A stretch of DNA of 19,890 nt from Coemansia sp. RSA 922 (Eukaryota; Kickxellomycota; Kickxellomycetes; Kickxellales; Kickxellaceae), in the NCBI GenBank assembly GCA_027577415.1, contig JANBQS010000365.1:1-19890 (forward strand). Reading direction: 5' to 3'. Below are positions 7,159-16,500 of the stretch, piece by piece. Positions within the stretch are counted from its first letter, which is position 1. Every line of letters begins with the position of its first letter. The notes under the pieces were generated by a model that ran no database searches, had not been told where the DNA came from, and saw only the letters and a list, made by a program, of their open reading frames with translations. The translations under genes and the position numbers were made by a program.

Positions 7159-8394
7159 CTAGATAGCAATTTCGTCGCTGTTGTCGCGGACGGCGCTATC
7201 CAAAGCCTGAGCAATATCAGCGATAAGGTCTTCAATGTCCTCAACGCCAACCGAAAGCCGGATAAGGTTCCCTGTAATGCCCAGCTCGTTGCGCTCCTCA
7301 GGCGCCAAACCAGCGTGTGTCATACGAGCAGGCAGCTCAGCCAGACTCTCCACTCCGCCCAAGCTCTCCGCCAGCGTAAACAGACGCGTGCGCTGCAAGA
7401 AGCGGTCAGCAGTATTTGTGTCACCAAGGATCCTAAACGACACCATACCTCCAAAGCCGCGCATCTGACGGCAAGCTAGCTCGTGCTGTGGGTGCGACTT
7501 GAGGCCGGGGTAAATAACGCTCTCCACAAAAGACGAGGCCTCGAGGTACTCTGCCACGCGCTGCGCATTCAAAGCATGCTGGCGCATACGCAGGTGCAAT
7601 GTCTTGATGCCACGCTGAGCCTGGTAGCAGTCAAATGGCGAGGGCACAGCACCAATAGCGTTTTGCAAGAAGCGGAGCTTTGACGCCAACGCATCGTTGT
7701 TGGTCGCCGCAACGCCCATGACAACGTCGGAATGGCCATTAATGTACTTTGTAGCCGAGTGGACAACGATATCAGCGCCGAGATCAAGCGGTGTCTGGAA
7801 ATAGGGCGACAAAAAGGTATTGTCGACGACGACAAACAACCCAGCCTCGTGGGCAATTTCAGCAACAGCGGCAATATCAACCAAGCGCAGAGTGGGGTTG
7901 GTGGGCGTCTCGATCCACACCAAGCGGGAGTTCTCGCGAATGGCGTCGCGCAAGTTGTCAACCTGCGCCAAGTCCACAAAGGTTGTTGTCACGCCCAGGC
8001 TCTGCGCCACCTTGTTCAGGTACCGGTGCGTGCCGCCGTATACGTCGTTGACGCTGATTACATGCGACCCCTGCGGCAGTGTGTTGAGGACGGTTGCTGT
8101 GGTAGCTGATCCCGACGAAAAGGCAAAGCCATGCGTACCGTGCTCAAGCGCAGCAATGGCTGCCTCGAGGTTCGAACGGTTCGGGTTGTCAGACCGCGAG
8201 TACTCGTAGACAAAGTCGCCAACAGCGCGCTGCTTGAAAGTAGTCGAGAGCGACAGTGGCGGGATGACAGCGCCAGTGGCAGCATCTGGCTCAGAGCCAG
8301 CATGGATAGCCAGAGTGCCAAATCCATATGTAGCCGATGTGATAGGTGCGGCGTGGGCACCAAAGCGGTTGTGGCTCGCGTTTGCTGGAGACAT
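7159..8394 (-). CDS. CYS3: Cystathionine gamma-lyase
   Basis: A 411-residue PLP enzyme of the Cys/Met metabolism family (human CTH is 405). It cleaves cystathionine to cysteine, 2-oxobutyrate and ammonia, the last step of reverse transsulfuration in the cytosol. Visible motifs are GTLAIHAGSEPD near the N-terminus, EYSRSDNPNRSNLE, SSGSATTATVL, VYGGTHRY, WIETPTNPTLRLVDI, VVVDNTFLSPYFQTPL, and SATKYINGHSDVVMG with the PLP-binding lysine at residue 216. AESLGGVESLAELPARMTHAGL follows, a segment typical of gamma-lyases and gamma-synthases. The end is GLIRLSVGVEDIEDL-like (NLIRLSVGVEDIEDLIADI). The start is ATG 8392-8394, because the open frame upstream has no supporting homology and lies in the pyrimidine-rich leader. 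Close relatives such as cystathionine beta-lyase and gamma-synthase are less likely given length and motifs but cannot be fully excluded. Confidence 0.87.
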   Translation of the reverse strand: MSPANASHNRFGAHAAPITSATYGFGTLAIHAGSEPDAATGAVIPPLSLSTTFKQRAVGDFVYEYSRSDNPNRSNLEAAIAALEHGTHGFAFSSGSATTATVLNTLPQGSHVISVNDVYGGTHRYLNKVAQSLGVTTTFVDLAQVDNLRDAIRENSRLVWIETPTNPTLRLVDIAAVAEIAHEAGLFVVVDNTFLSPYFQTPLDLGADIVVHSATKYINGHSDVVMGVAATNNDALASKLRFLQNAIGAVPSPFDCYQAQRGIKTLHLRMRQHALNAQRVAEYLEASSFVESVIYPGLKSHPQHELACRQMRGFGGMVSFRILGDTNTADRFLQRTRLFTLAESLGGVESLAELPARMTHAGLAPEERNELGITGNLIRLSVGVEDIEDLIADIAQALDSAVRDNSDEIAI

Positions 8395-8507
8395 GTTTAA
8401 TTGTATGTATGAGAAAGAGATAGAAAATGTTGCTGAAGAAGAGAATGAAGAGAAGCTAGCCTGGCAAGAAAAAAGCGAGAGACGAGGAGGGGCCGCCCTT
8501 ATATTGC

Positions 8508-8515
8508 CCACCAAG
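8508..8515 (-). promoter_or_regulatory. TATA-like box of the cystathionine gamma-lyase gene
   Basis: The minus strand reads AATATAAG, 114-121 bases before the ATG at 8394 and within GC-rich flanks. It is followed by a CT-rich leader. A CCAAT box (minus strand, 8674-8678) lies about 280 bases upstream of the ATG. Confidence 0.45.
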
Positions 8516-8658
8516 AAGGCAATACACAAAAATCCCTCTTCGCCCCCAAAAGCCAAGGCCAATGCTACACAAGCCCGATTTGTCACCCACCCCCCAATCT
8601 CGAAGCCACTACGAGTACAGAGGAACGGGATGAGAAAATTACTAATCTGAGACCACAC

Positions 8659-9320
8659 TTCTTCCCGCGTTTCATTGGTCTACTGCAGGGCGGCGAGAGG
8701 CGAGAGGCGCGGACCTAGAACACTGGCAGACACCCCCTCCGAGCACGCCATCGCCAACGCTTGCCATAGGACAGATCTCGCCCTTCTCCAGAAAAAAGAA
8801 GTCTAGCGACCAAAAATTGATGACGTCTATTTTCGGCCATATCATGCCAGCGGGGTTCAGCTCTGCGCATATCTCGCAACGTTTACTAGCCTGGCACGGC
8901 ATTTTTGACGTCGATGGCGAAGATGTCCCCCTCCCCCGCATGTAAAAATAGACAAGCGGCCTGTGCGTTTCCATCCTTGTTTTGAATGCGGTCGGCGCGG
9001 TGCCGAACGGCAAATATTTGCCGATATTCAAGCTGAGCAGTACACAATAGCAAACTGTGTCAGGTGCACAAAGGGCTCCTTTTTTCACCACGCAGTTTGC
9101 TTAGAAATGCCATCTGTTGCGCAGCGAGGTCATGCGGGCGCAGCAGATTACAAACACACACCTTACTAGTTGCACCGTGCCCTAAGATTTAAAAAAAAAT
9201 CGCAACATGTATTTATCAATGATCGTGGGAAACTGGAAGCAACTACTCATTTTCCCAGGTGGCCGATCTTGACAGAAAGATATTTGCGACAGAAAGCAGT
9301 GGACAAAAGTGTCACATTTC
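8659..9320. other. Intergenic: upstream region of cystathionine gamma-lyase and DCP2 3' flank
   Basis: About 660 bases with no gene I can support; open frames here are short and lack family features. It holds a CCAAT box (8674-8678, minus strand), a GGCGAGA tandem pair near 8692-8705, two TGACGTC elements (8821-8827 and 8906-8912), and a 16-bp perfect palindrome at 9008-9023. An A9 run near 9191-9199 lies downstream of the DCP2 stop. The region probably combines the distal promoter of the cystathionine gene with the DCP2 3' UTR. Confidence 0.55.
9001..9023. promoter_or_regulatory. Palindrome with CGG-N10-CCG form
   Basis: Bases 9008-9023 read CGGCAAATATTTGCCG, identical on both strands. A further TGCCG at 9001-9005 gives three alternating TGCCG/CGGCA units. 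CGG and CCG half-sites spaced by ten bases are the layout used by Put3-type Zn2Cys6 regulators. It lies 614-629 bases upstream of the cystathionine gamma-lyase ATG. Function is inferred from the motif only. Confidence 0.35.
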
Positions 9321-10777
9321 TTAGCCACTGCCAGCGCTGTTGGTGTACGCGTTCATGATGGCGCGGGTGTCAAACATGAAGCCTCTGAGCGGCGATTGTC
9401 TCGTGCCATCAACGTACGCGCCGCCGTTCAGCTGTGACGCCACCCCCTGTGGCGGAGGTGCTGATAGTCCGCCAGGCACACCTGTTGCAGCAGCAGATGG
9501 CGATGTCGATGCCAATGACGCTGCTGGGGGCGGCGTCGACGCAATTCCTGCCTGCCGCATCAGATTCGACAGGGCCAAGAGCTTGCTATCTCCGCCAACC
9601 ATGTCATCGCCATTTCCGTTGCTGCTCTCGACACTGCTGCCATTGCTACCGCTGTTGCTGGTATTGCCCAGCAACAGCGTTTGCAATAGTGACGCAGACC
9701 CGCTCTCATCGACCCGGGCGGGAGCGCCATTCGTCTGCTGTCCACTTGGAGCATTCGCACTACTGCCACCCACTGGCGACTTTGAGCTGTTCACCGTCTT
9801 GAACAGCTCCTTCATTGACAAGGGACCCGACCCGACGAGAGGCACAGGCCCGCTGGCATCTCTGCTGTCAAGGGGCGCATCCGCTCGATTGACAACCATT
9901 GCCGGCCGACCGAGCCTTTCGGGATGCTTTGCCGCCCACGTCTTGATACGCTTCACAAACGGTTTGATCAAATAGTAGCGGTGTTCCTTATCATTGCCGG
10001 TTTTGGCTCCTGCTGCCTCGGCAGCTGCTGCCCCATTGCGCGCGCCGCTACACGGTAAATCGTCCAGGTAGTGCCACGAGATCTGGCTAATCTCCTTTCG
10101 CACCATCGGAATAAACTGCGTGTCTTCAGCAATCCCCGTGATAATGTACAACACGATCTTCTGGTCCGCCTGCATAATCTCGATCTTGTGCTTCTCCACC
10201 AAGTACGGCAAGATGTTAAACCCTGTCTCCTCAATGACTTCGCGCTGAGCACATACATATTCGGGCTCATCCTTGTTGATCTTTCCGCGCGGAAATCCCC
10301 AGCTGGCTCGCGAGCTCCATCCCTTGACCAAAAGCACCTTATCGAGCCCCTCGTTCAATATGATAGCTCCACATACCGGCACCTTGAACTTGTAGTCCAG
10401 AAACGTCTGATACGCCGCCTCGGCGTTGTGTGCCCACTGCGAAAGCAACGGGCAGTGCTTGAACATCCGTGCTGCAAACGTCTTTAGCGACATTGACGGA
10501 AGCGACGGATTGGCTTCGCGCACAAAGTCGTCGTAGAACCAGTGTGCCTGCTCGATCTGGAAGCAGATTCGCTCGATCTCTTGTAGCTCCTCCTCGGGTA
10601 CATTGATAATAAACCGGCTACAAGCAACGGCAAACAAGTCATCAGTGGTTAGTGACACATAGTGGATAGCGCATAGAGCCAAAGCTGCAGTGGTGTGCAA
10701 GCCTGTGCATAGCAGCATTGGATACAATACCTGGCCAGGTCGTCCAGTACTTCGGCAAATGTCGCGTATTCGAACAT
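9321..10777 (-). CDS. DCP2: mRNA-decapping enzyme subunit 2 (one intron)
   Basis: Dcp2 removes the m7G cap from mRNA, releasing m7GDP, in the cytoplasmic 5'-3' decay pathway with Dcp1 and Edc3. Two exons, 10777-10731 (47 bases) and 10617-9321, join in frame to give 447 residues starting MFEYATFAEVLDDLASRFIIN, which matches the conserved Dcp2 N-terminus. The regulatory domain (residues 1-95) includes ERICFQIEQAHWFYDDFVRE, with the conserved Trp near residue 40. The Nudix domain has the full box GKINKDEPEYVCAQREVIEETGF (about 125-150) with its catalytic Glu residues. Box B follows (RYYLIKPFVKRIKTW, near 230-245). The C-terminal tail is low complexity (Ser/Gly/Asn/Ala) with short leucine-rich segments, SASLLQTLLLGN and SKLLALSNLMRQAG, which may be Edc3-binding helical leucine motifs. 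The tail is much shorter than in S. pombe or budding yeast. Confidence 0.92.
10618..10730 (-). other. Spliceosomal intron in DCP2 (113 bp)
   Basis: The donor is AG|GTATTG at 10730 and the acceptor TTGCTTGTAG ends at 10618. A CTAAC branch site lies at 10652-10648, with its A 31 bases before the acceptor. Splicing joins GCC-AG with C-CGG to give the conserved residues DDLASRFIINVPEEE. Without splicing that sequence is broken, so the boundaries are well supported. Confidence 0.85.
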
Positions 10778-11083
10778 TGTAGCGTGGAAATGTGTGTGAG
10801 AGAAATGGAATGAAGAAAGTAGTCGGCGTCTATAAGCCAGAAAAACAAACAAATAGAGTATAAAAAAGAATGTCACGAATAAAGAGCAGAAAAATAAAAG
10901 TTGAATTGAACAGTGAAAGAAAGAAAGAAAAGCGAAAAGCTTGATAAATTGCCCCTGGTCACAAGGCACGTGGGGGAGAGTTAAGCGGGCGGCCAAATTT
11001 AAAGCTCATTGTGCGTCTTTGCCAAAGGCTCGCACAAAAGGGGGTCATTTGCTTTCAAGCTTATTCTTTTTGGAGCCCAGTCT
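10778..11083. other. Intergenic: DCP2 promoter and 3' flank of the S9 peptidase gene
   Basis: These 306 bases lie between two minus-strand genes. The half near DCP2 is purine-rich on the plus strand (GAAAGAAAGAAA around 10915-10930), that is, a CT-rich leader on the coding strand. A CACGTG E-box lies at 10967-10972, about 190 bases before the DCP2 ATG, and could bind a bHLH factor. On the minus strand AATAAG occurs about 20 bases after the peptidase stop and may serve in poly(A) formation. Confidence 0.45.
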
Positions 11084-13216
11084 TTATGTGCTGGTCCATT
11101 CCGCCATCCACTTGAAGACCTCCTCGTACCAGCGCATAGAGTTGCCCATCTTGTTAACCCAGTGGTCTTCGTCTGGAAAGTACACCAGCCGCGATGGAAT
11201 GCCCTTACGTCTAAGCAGCGTCCAGGGTGCCAGCGACTGCTCCAGCGTCAGACGGAAATCATTAGCGCCGTGAATAAACAGCGTCGGCGTCTTGAACTTG
11301 TCAGCCAAGCGCTCTGGATTGTGCTTTTCGTACTCAGCGCGCCCAGCAGTGGTGAACGGCGCACCTCCCAAATCGTGCTCAATAAACCACAGCTCATCAG
11401 TGCTGTAGTATCCAGCCACGACATTGAACTGCCCGTCGTGAGCCACAAGCGCCTTGAACCGATCAGTATTGCCGTTGATCCAGTTCGCCATATACCCACC
11501 ATAGGATCCTCCCAACGCCACCATACGCGAGGCATCGACGAACGAGTATGTGCTGATGACGTGGTCCAGTCCCTTCATCAGATCCTCGTATGGATACCCG
11601 CCCCACTGCTGGCGGATAGAGTCAGTGAAGCTCTGTCCGTACGACGATGATCCATGGAAGTTTATGATAACTGTGACGTACCCAGCACTGGCGTACATAT
11701 TCGGGTTCCACTGCCCAAGGCCAAACGCATGCATGCTGGCTTGTTGCGGGCCGCCATGAATCAGCAAGGCTAGCGGGTACTTGCGCGTTGCGTTGAATCC
11801 AACCGGTCGCAGCATCCACCCGTGTACTTTGTCGCGCATTGCACCAGTGAACCAAAAGTCCTCAGCCTCGCTCAAATACACACCATCCAGTCGCTCGCCA
11901 TTGACATTGGTTAAGCGCCGCATAGATCCGTGCAAACTACTGTCGCTGCTGCTGCTGACATCAATGGTGTATATGTTTGCGCTCTCTGTCACATTCGAGT
12001 ACACTGCCAACAACTTACCAGCACCCGCTCGCGTAATGCTAGATACAGTTCCGTAGTCAGTCAAAGGCTTGTATTTGCCTGTTTCGATATCCACCGAGTA
12101 CAGCCGCCGGTCGCCGCGGTCAGGCGTCAGTGCATAGAGCACTTTATTATCGGCCGACCACAAGATAGACTGCGGCGACAAGTCCCACTCGTGCGCGACT
12201 GAGCGCACATTGCCAGTCGTGATATTGTACATGTAAATCCGGTTAATATCCGACTCATAACCCGGGGTCTCCATCTGCAGCCACGCCACAGCGCTACCGT
12301 CAGTAGAAAACGTAGGGCCACTGGCAATGCCCTTGAACGCGCCAGTAAGCAGCTTTGGCCGCATGCTACCATCTGTCGTTGTCAAGTAAATATCGACGTT
12401 GGTAGACCACGCCATGTCAAGCCCCGGATTGCGCACTACAAATGCTACGTGCTCGCCGTCCTCCGATGCCGTATATCCCTCGACCTCCCACCGCAATAGC
12501 GGGTCCTTTGTCAGCGGCAACCCTTGCATAATATTAGTCTCTTTGCCCAACTGCCAGCTGCCGTAAAATTCGTTTGTAGTGTTAATAGAAAACAGAGTGG
12601 ATTTCTGCTCGCCCATCCACTTGTTCCAGTGTCTTGCCCAAAGGTTATCGAATACCATTGCCGAGTCAGTCCGGTTCTTCTCAACATTCAGTTGCTTGGC
12701 CACGCTGCTGATATTTCCGTCCAGGAACGTGCTGGCTGTAAACAGCAATATGCCAGACGATGCGCGGTATGTAGCCGAGTTGATGCTCAGTGTGGCATTG
12801 AACAGCAGCGTGCCGTTTGTGTAAGGCACCAGATCATGCTGATACAGGGCACCCTTGGACAAGTAGCCAGCTGTGGACGGGCCAAGCCACAGTAGGTTTG
12901 AAGCACGGTCGCTGCCCTCAAGCACGGGCGTCAGCTGAGTCACATTGCCTACCTCAATATCCAATAAACTGAGGTAGTTGTACTCCTTGTCTACGTCTGG
13001 ATCGTAGTAGTTTGTCAAAAATAGGGCCTGCTGCTGGTCAGGCGAAACCACTGGTGAGCTAATCCGCCGAAGCGAGTGGAACAAATGCGAGTCAAGCGGC
13101 ACAAGCGTGTCTGTCGCTATCGCGCTGCTACCATACACACTAGACAATATCGCGACAGCAAAGGTAAAAGTCCACATCTTCCAACCAGCCATTTGATCCA
13201 GATACAGCGACTTCAT
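11084..13216 (-). CDS. Secreted prolyl-oligopeptidase-family (S9) dipeptidyl peptidase 5-like
   Basis: A 710-residue serine peptidase that probably releases dipeptides from extracellular peptides, as fungal DPP5 does. The first ATG is 13214-13216; an in-frame ATG at 13190-13192 has a better context (TCAAATGG) and would give 702 residues. Both leave a hydrophobic segment (WTFTFAVAILSSVYGSSA) that fits a signal peptide. The N-terminal half looks like a beta-propeller with repeats of the type SPVVSPDQQQALFLT, ASEDGEHVAFVVR and FSTDGSAVAWLQM. The C-terminal alpha/beta-hydrolase has PLALLIHGGPQ and GGSYGGYMANW with the nucleophile at Ser571, then HGANDFRL (Asp653) and FPDEDHWV (His685). About nine N-x-S/T sequons fit a secreted glycoprotein. 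An acylaminoacyl peptidase is less likely because of the signal peptide. Confidence 0.85.
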   Translation of the reverse strand: MKSLYLDQMAGWKMWTFTFAVAILSSVYGSSAIATDTLVPLDSHLFHSLRRISSPVVSPDQQQALFLTNYYDPDVDKEYNYLSLLDIEVGNVTQLTPVLEGSDRASNLLWLGPSTAGYLSKGALYQHDLVPYTNGTLLFNATLSINSATYRASSGILLFTASTFLDGNISSVAKQLNVEKNRTDSAMVFDNLWARHWNKWMGEQKSTLFSINTTNEFYGSWQLGKETNIMQGLPLTKDPLLRWEVEGYTASEDGEHVAFVVRNPGLDMAWSTNVDIYLTTTDGSMRPKLLTGAFKGIASGPTFSTDGSAVAWLQMETPGYESDINRIYMYNITTGNVRSVAHEWDLSPQSILWSADNKVLYALTPDRGDRRLYSVDIETGKYKPLTDYGTVSSITRAGAGKLLAVYSNVTESANIYTIDVSSSSDSSLHGSMRRLTNVNGERLDGVYLSEAEDFWFTGAMRDKVHGWMLRPVGFNATRKYPLALLIHGGPQQASMHAFGLGQWNPNMYASAGYVTVIINFHGSSSYGQSFTDSIRQQWGGYPYEDLMKGLDHVISTYSFVDASRMVALGGSYGGYMANWINGNTDRFKALVAHDGQFNVVAGYYSTDELWFIEHDLGGAPFTTAGRAEYEKHNPERLADKFKTPTLFIHGANDFRLTLEQSLAPWTLLRRKGIPSRLVYFPDEDHWVNKMGNSMRWYEEVFKWMAEWTST

Positions 13217-13501
13217 TATTAGATGAACGAAAAATAAATAAATAGATATAGCCTTGAAGTGCAAAAAAGCATAAAACTTTGCTGGCCAGCAATCAAAGCA
13301 AAAAAGCTAGTTGCATGTGGCGGTTACTGTTAACATTTGATGTATCTGATACCAGCAATTCGGCATTTTCTCCCCCCATGTAGTAGTTGTATAAGCTATA
13401 ACTGCTAGCAATAATCGACAAGGCGAAAGAGTAGAGATATAAGACGTAGACAAAGAGCGAGTAGAGTAACTCAAATATAAAAGTAGAAAAATAGAAAATT
13501 T
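13217..13501. other. Intergenic: S9 peptidase promoter and SEC24 3' flank
   Basis: AT-rich, 285 bases. It contains a perfect 14-bp palindrome, TTGCTGGCCAGCAA, at 13279-13292, 63-76 bases before the peptidase ATG. The part after the SEC24 stop is rich in TATTT/TACTTT on the coding strand, consistent with a 3' UTR. No gene is seen. Confidence 0.45.
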
Positions 13502-16500
13502 TTAGTGGTAAGACCACTTGGGCTCGCTCGGACCCTTGGGCCGCGCCTCGACTTGAATCTGCCGATGGATGGCACAGACAAAATCAACATACGTCATATT
13601 ATCGTTGTTGCGGTCCTCGACCAGCAACGACGCAAACTGCACCTCCGCCTGGTCCATGCCCTGACGAACGATCTGCACATTAGCATAGCCAGCCCTAGTG
13701 GGAACAAGGCCATCGGCAATCGCGCGGATCTTTTGGTTCAGCTCCGTCGAGACCTCAGGCACACTGTGCACCTTGGTGTCAAGCTGCTCCAACGCCGACA
13801 CACCAACAGCCGCTTGCAGCAGCGAGGGCGAGACCTGGCGGCCGAGCCACAGCATCAGCGAGCCGCCGCTAGCGAGCAGGTAAATGCCTGCGGGATCAAG
13901 CAGCGAGTACGAGGCACGTACGAGCGCCGGCAGTGTAACAGCACCAGATACTTCGTCAACAACTCCTTCGTTCTCCGCCAACATGTGCAAAGGCGCGATA
14001 GTCGGGTAGAAGTAGTCCATGGTCTTGCGCACCGAGAACTGGCGCATAAGGCACATGTGGTAGATGCGCTGGTCAATAGGCACGTCGGCGCCACCGCGGA
14101 TAGCAGGGCTCTTCAGCAGCGCCAAGTTGTACAATGGCGACAACTTGTACGCCTCGGGCAAAATGAGCTGGCCAGGCGCGCTACCCGAAGCACAGTTGCG
14201 ACGGTACGCAGACAGGATCTGCACGCAGCGGTCAGTCAGCTTCTCACGGATGCTCTTCAGCGACGTCGTCAGGGCCTCGGACGCCGCCATCTTGGCAATA
14301 AGGTTCATGCTCGTGTCGACTTCTGAGCTGCGGAACATGTTTCCTATCAGTGTCGTGCAAGGCGCTGCTATGTTGTGCACACGAATGCGGCGCTGACCGT
14401 CAGAAGTTGTGTAGAGTAGCGCTGCCTGGAAAAATGCGTCCTGCTTCTCGTCCAACTTGCCGTCGTACTGCAATAGAGCGCCGATAGCCGAATCGCTGGT
14501 AACACCGGCCAGTTCAACATCAACGTGGTTGCGCATGTACAGGTTTCCATAGTGCTCATCGACGCGCAGACCATCTGACGTACGGATGCGCAGAACAGCA
14601 CTGCCGCCATAGGTGCGCTGGACATCGGCGCGGACATCGGCCATGAGTCGGCGGCCATCGCGCCCACCCTCAAAGGCCGGGTACGAGTACAGCTCTCCAC
14701 CAGTGACAGTCGATAGCTGGCTAAGCGTAGCTGCGTCCACATAGGCAGATGGGAACAGGTACAAGCTACAGCTGATGCCATCTTCAACCAGCTTGATGGC
14801 CCAGTCGCGGTAAAACGCATCCTGCGGCTCGTAAAGCGTCCGCTCCTTATCAGTGTTATGCAGCTTGGCATCATCGCGCTGCTTGAGGGTACCAGGTCCA
14901 AAGGTCGGCAGCGCCGTGTGGAACGCAATCAGCTTACCGCCACGGCCGCGCAGTGCCTCGTGTGCTGCCTGGACGACAGCTCCCAGCACTGGCTCGGCCG
15001 TGCGGTTGTTGGCAAACATCGTGGGAAGCGCGTCTAGCAGGGGTTCGATAATGTGCCGGGCCTCAATGGGGTCGACAACAAAGCCCTCGTTGATCGGCAC
15101 AAACATATCCTGAATATCAGGCACAACCATCATCTGCGCTTGGTCCAGCGAGGGCGACAAGCTGTAAAAGTGCGCGCTACGGTCATAGGTGATGATGCCC
15201 ACGCGAACGCCCGGAGGTAGTCCAGGGCCGTTGTACAGGGCGTTCTTTAGTGCTGCAGCGACATAGGCAACCATTCCACACTGCACTGCATTCCATGTAA
15301 CGTCAATGGCAAACACAAACGATGCGGGCGCTGGCTGACGCGCAATAAAGTCCTTGTTGGCAACAAACTCGACTGTGCCATTGCGCAGCTCAGGCCGCAT
15401 CTCGCAATCGAGGCGCTTGCCAGCCATGTCGAGATTGCAAAAGTAGTCGTCAGGAACGTCGTTCTCGTGGCGGCACATGTTGCACACAAAGGTCTTTCCG
15501 CCGTTAATAAAGGCCATGTGTGGGTTGATGTAGGTCTTGCAGCGCAGGCAGCGGATAGGGCCTTCCTCGCCAAAGTCAATAAGCTTAACTGGCTCCTCAG
15601 AGGGGGCCAAGTCGGCCAGTGGCTGCACGATAATGCCTAGCGGAAGGTGCGATGCCTTGAGCAGCTCCTCGGTGTGCGGCACGTTGCACATCGTCATGCG
15701 CATAAACCGTGGGTTGCTGTTCCCATCGTCAACGGCAGCAAACTCTGTGCAGGCCAGGGGAGGATTGAGCCTCTGCGCCGTAGAATAGGGCTGAGCGCTA
15801 CCGTAGTTCTCCTGGTCGTGCGTGTGGACAGTAATCGGCGAGGGCATCTGGTTGGGGTCGATGCGCGGCTTCTGCGGTTCATAAGGTGCCTGTTGCTGGC
15901 CCATAGGCTGTCCCGCGCCGGCAGACAGTGGAGCAGCTCCGGGAGAACGTGCGTAGGACGCCCCTGGCCCGGGAATCGGCGTAGGTGCCTGAGCACCAGG
16001 TACAAACGTCTGAGGCCCAGTGATTGGTGCACCTGCAGGGGAGGGATAGCCTTGTGGGCCTGTCCCTGGGAACCCGGCCATTTGGGGGTTGTTCACTGGC
16101 GGGTACCCAGCAGGGCCACCCTGAGAAGGAGCATCGCCGACTTCGGGATTGAATGGCGCGTACGCCCGCCTTGTGCGATGCTTATGACTCTGAGACCCTG
16201 GAGGAGGCGATTGCATGCCAGGCTGCTGCCCAACGTTCATTCCGCCCATCTGCTGAGTAATAGAAGAGATGCCCTGCGTTGGTGGTTGCATATGCTGTTG
16301 CTGGTGCTGGTGCTGCTGGTGCTGCTGGTGCTGTTGATGCTGCTGAGCCTGCTGGTGCTGCTGAGCTTGTTGGTGCTGCTGAGCCTGCTGGTGCTGCTGA
16401 GCCTGTAGATGCTGCTGTGGAACGTACGATGGACGCTGCAGCTGCTGCTGGTACTGCTGTGGGTACTGCTGCATAGGTTGCTGCATGGGCTGCTGTTGCG

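Noticed and set aside
8672..9091. 139-codon minus-strand frame upstream of the cystathionine gene
   Set aside because: No recognisable domain, and it overlaps promoter-type elements and the palindrome.
13505..14326. 273-codon plus-strand frame opposite SEC24
   Set aside because: Arg/His/Gln-rich antisense shadow of a strongly conserved Sec24 C-terminus.
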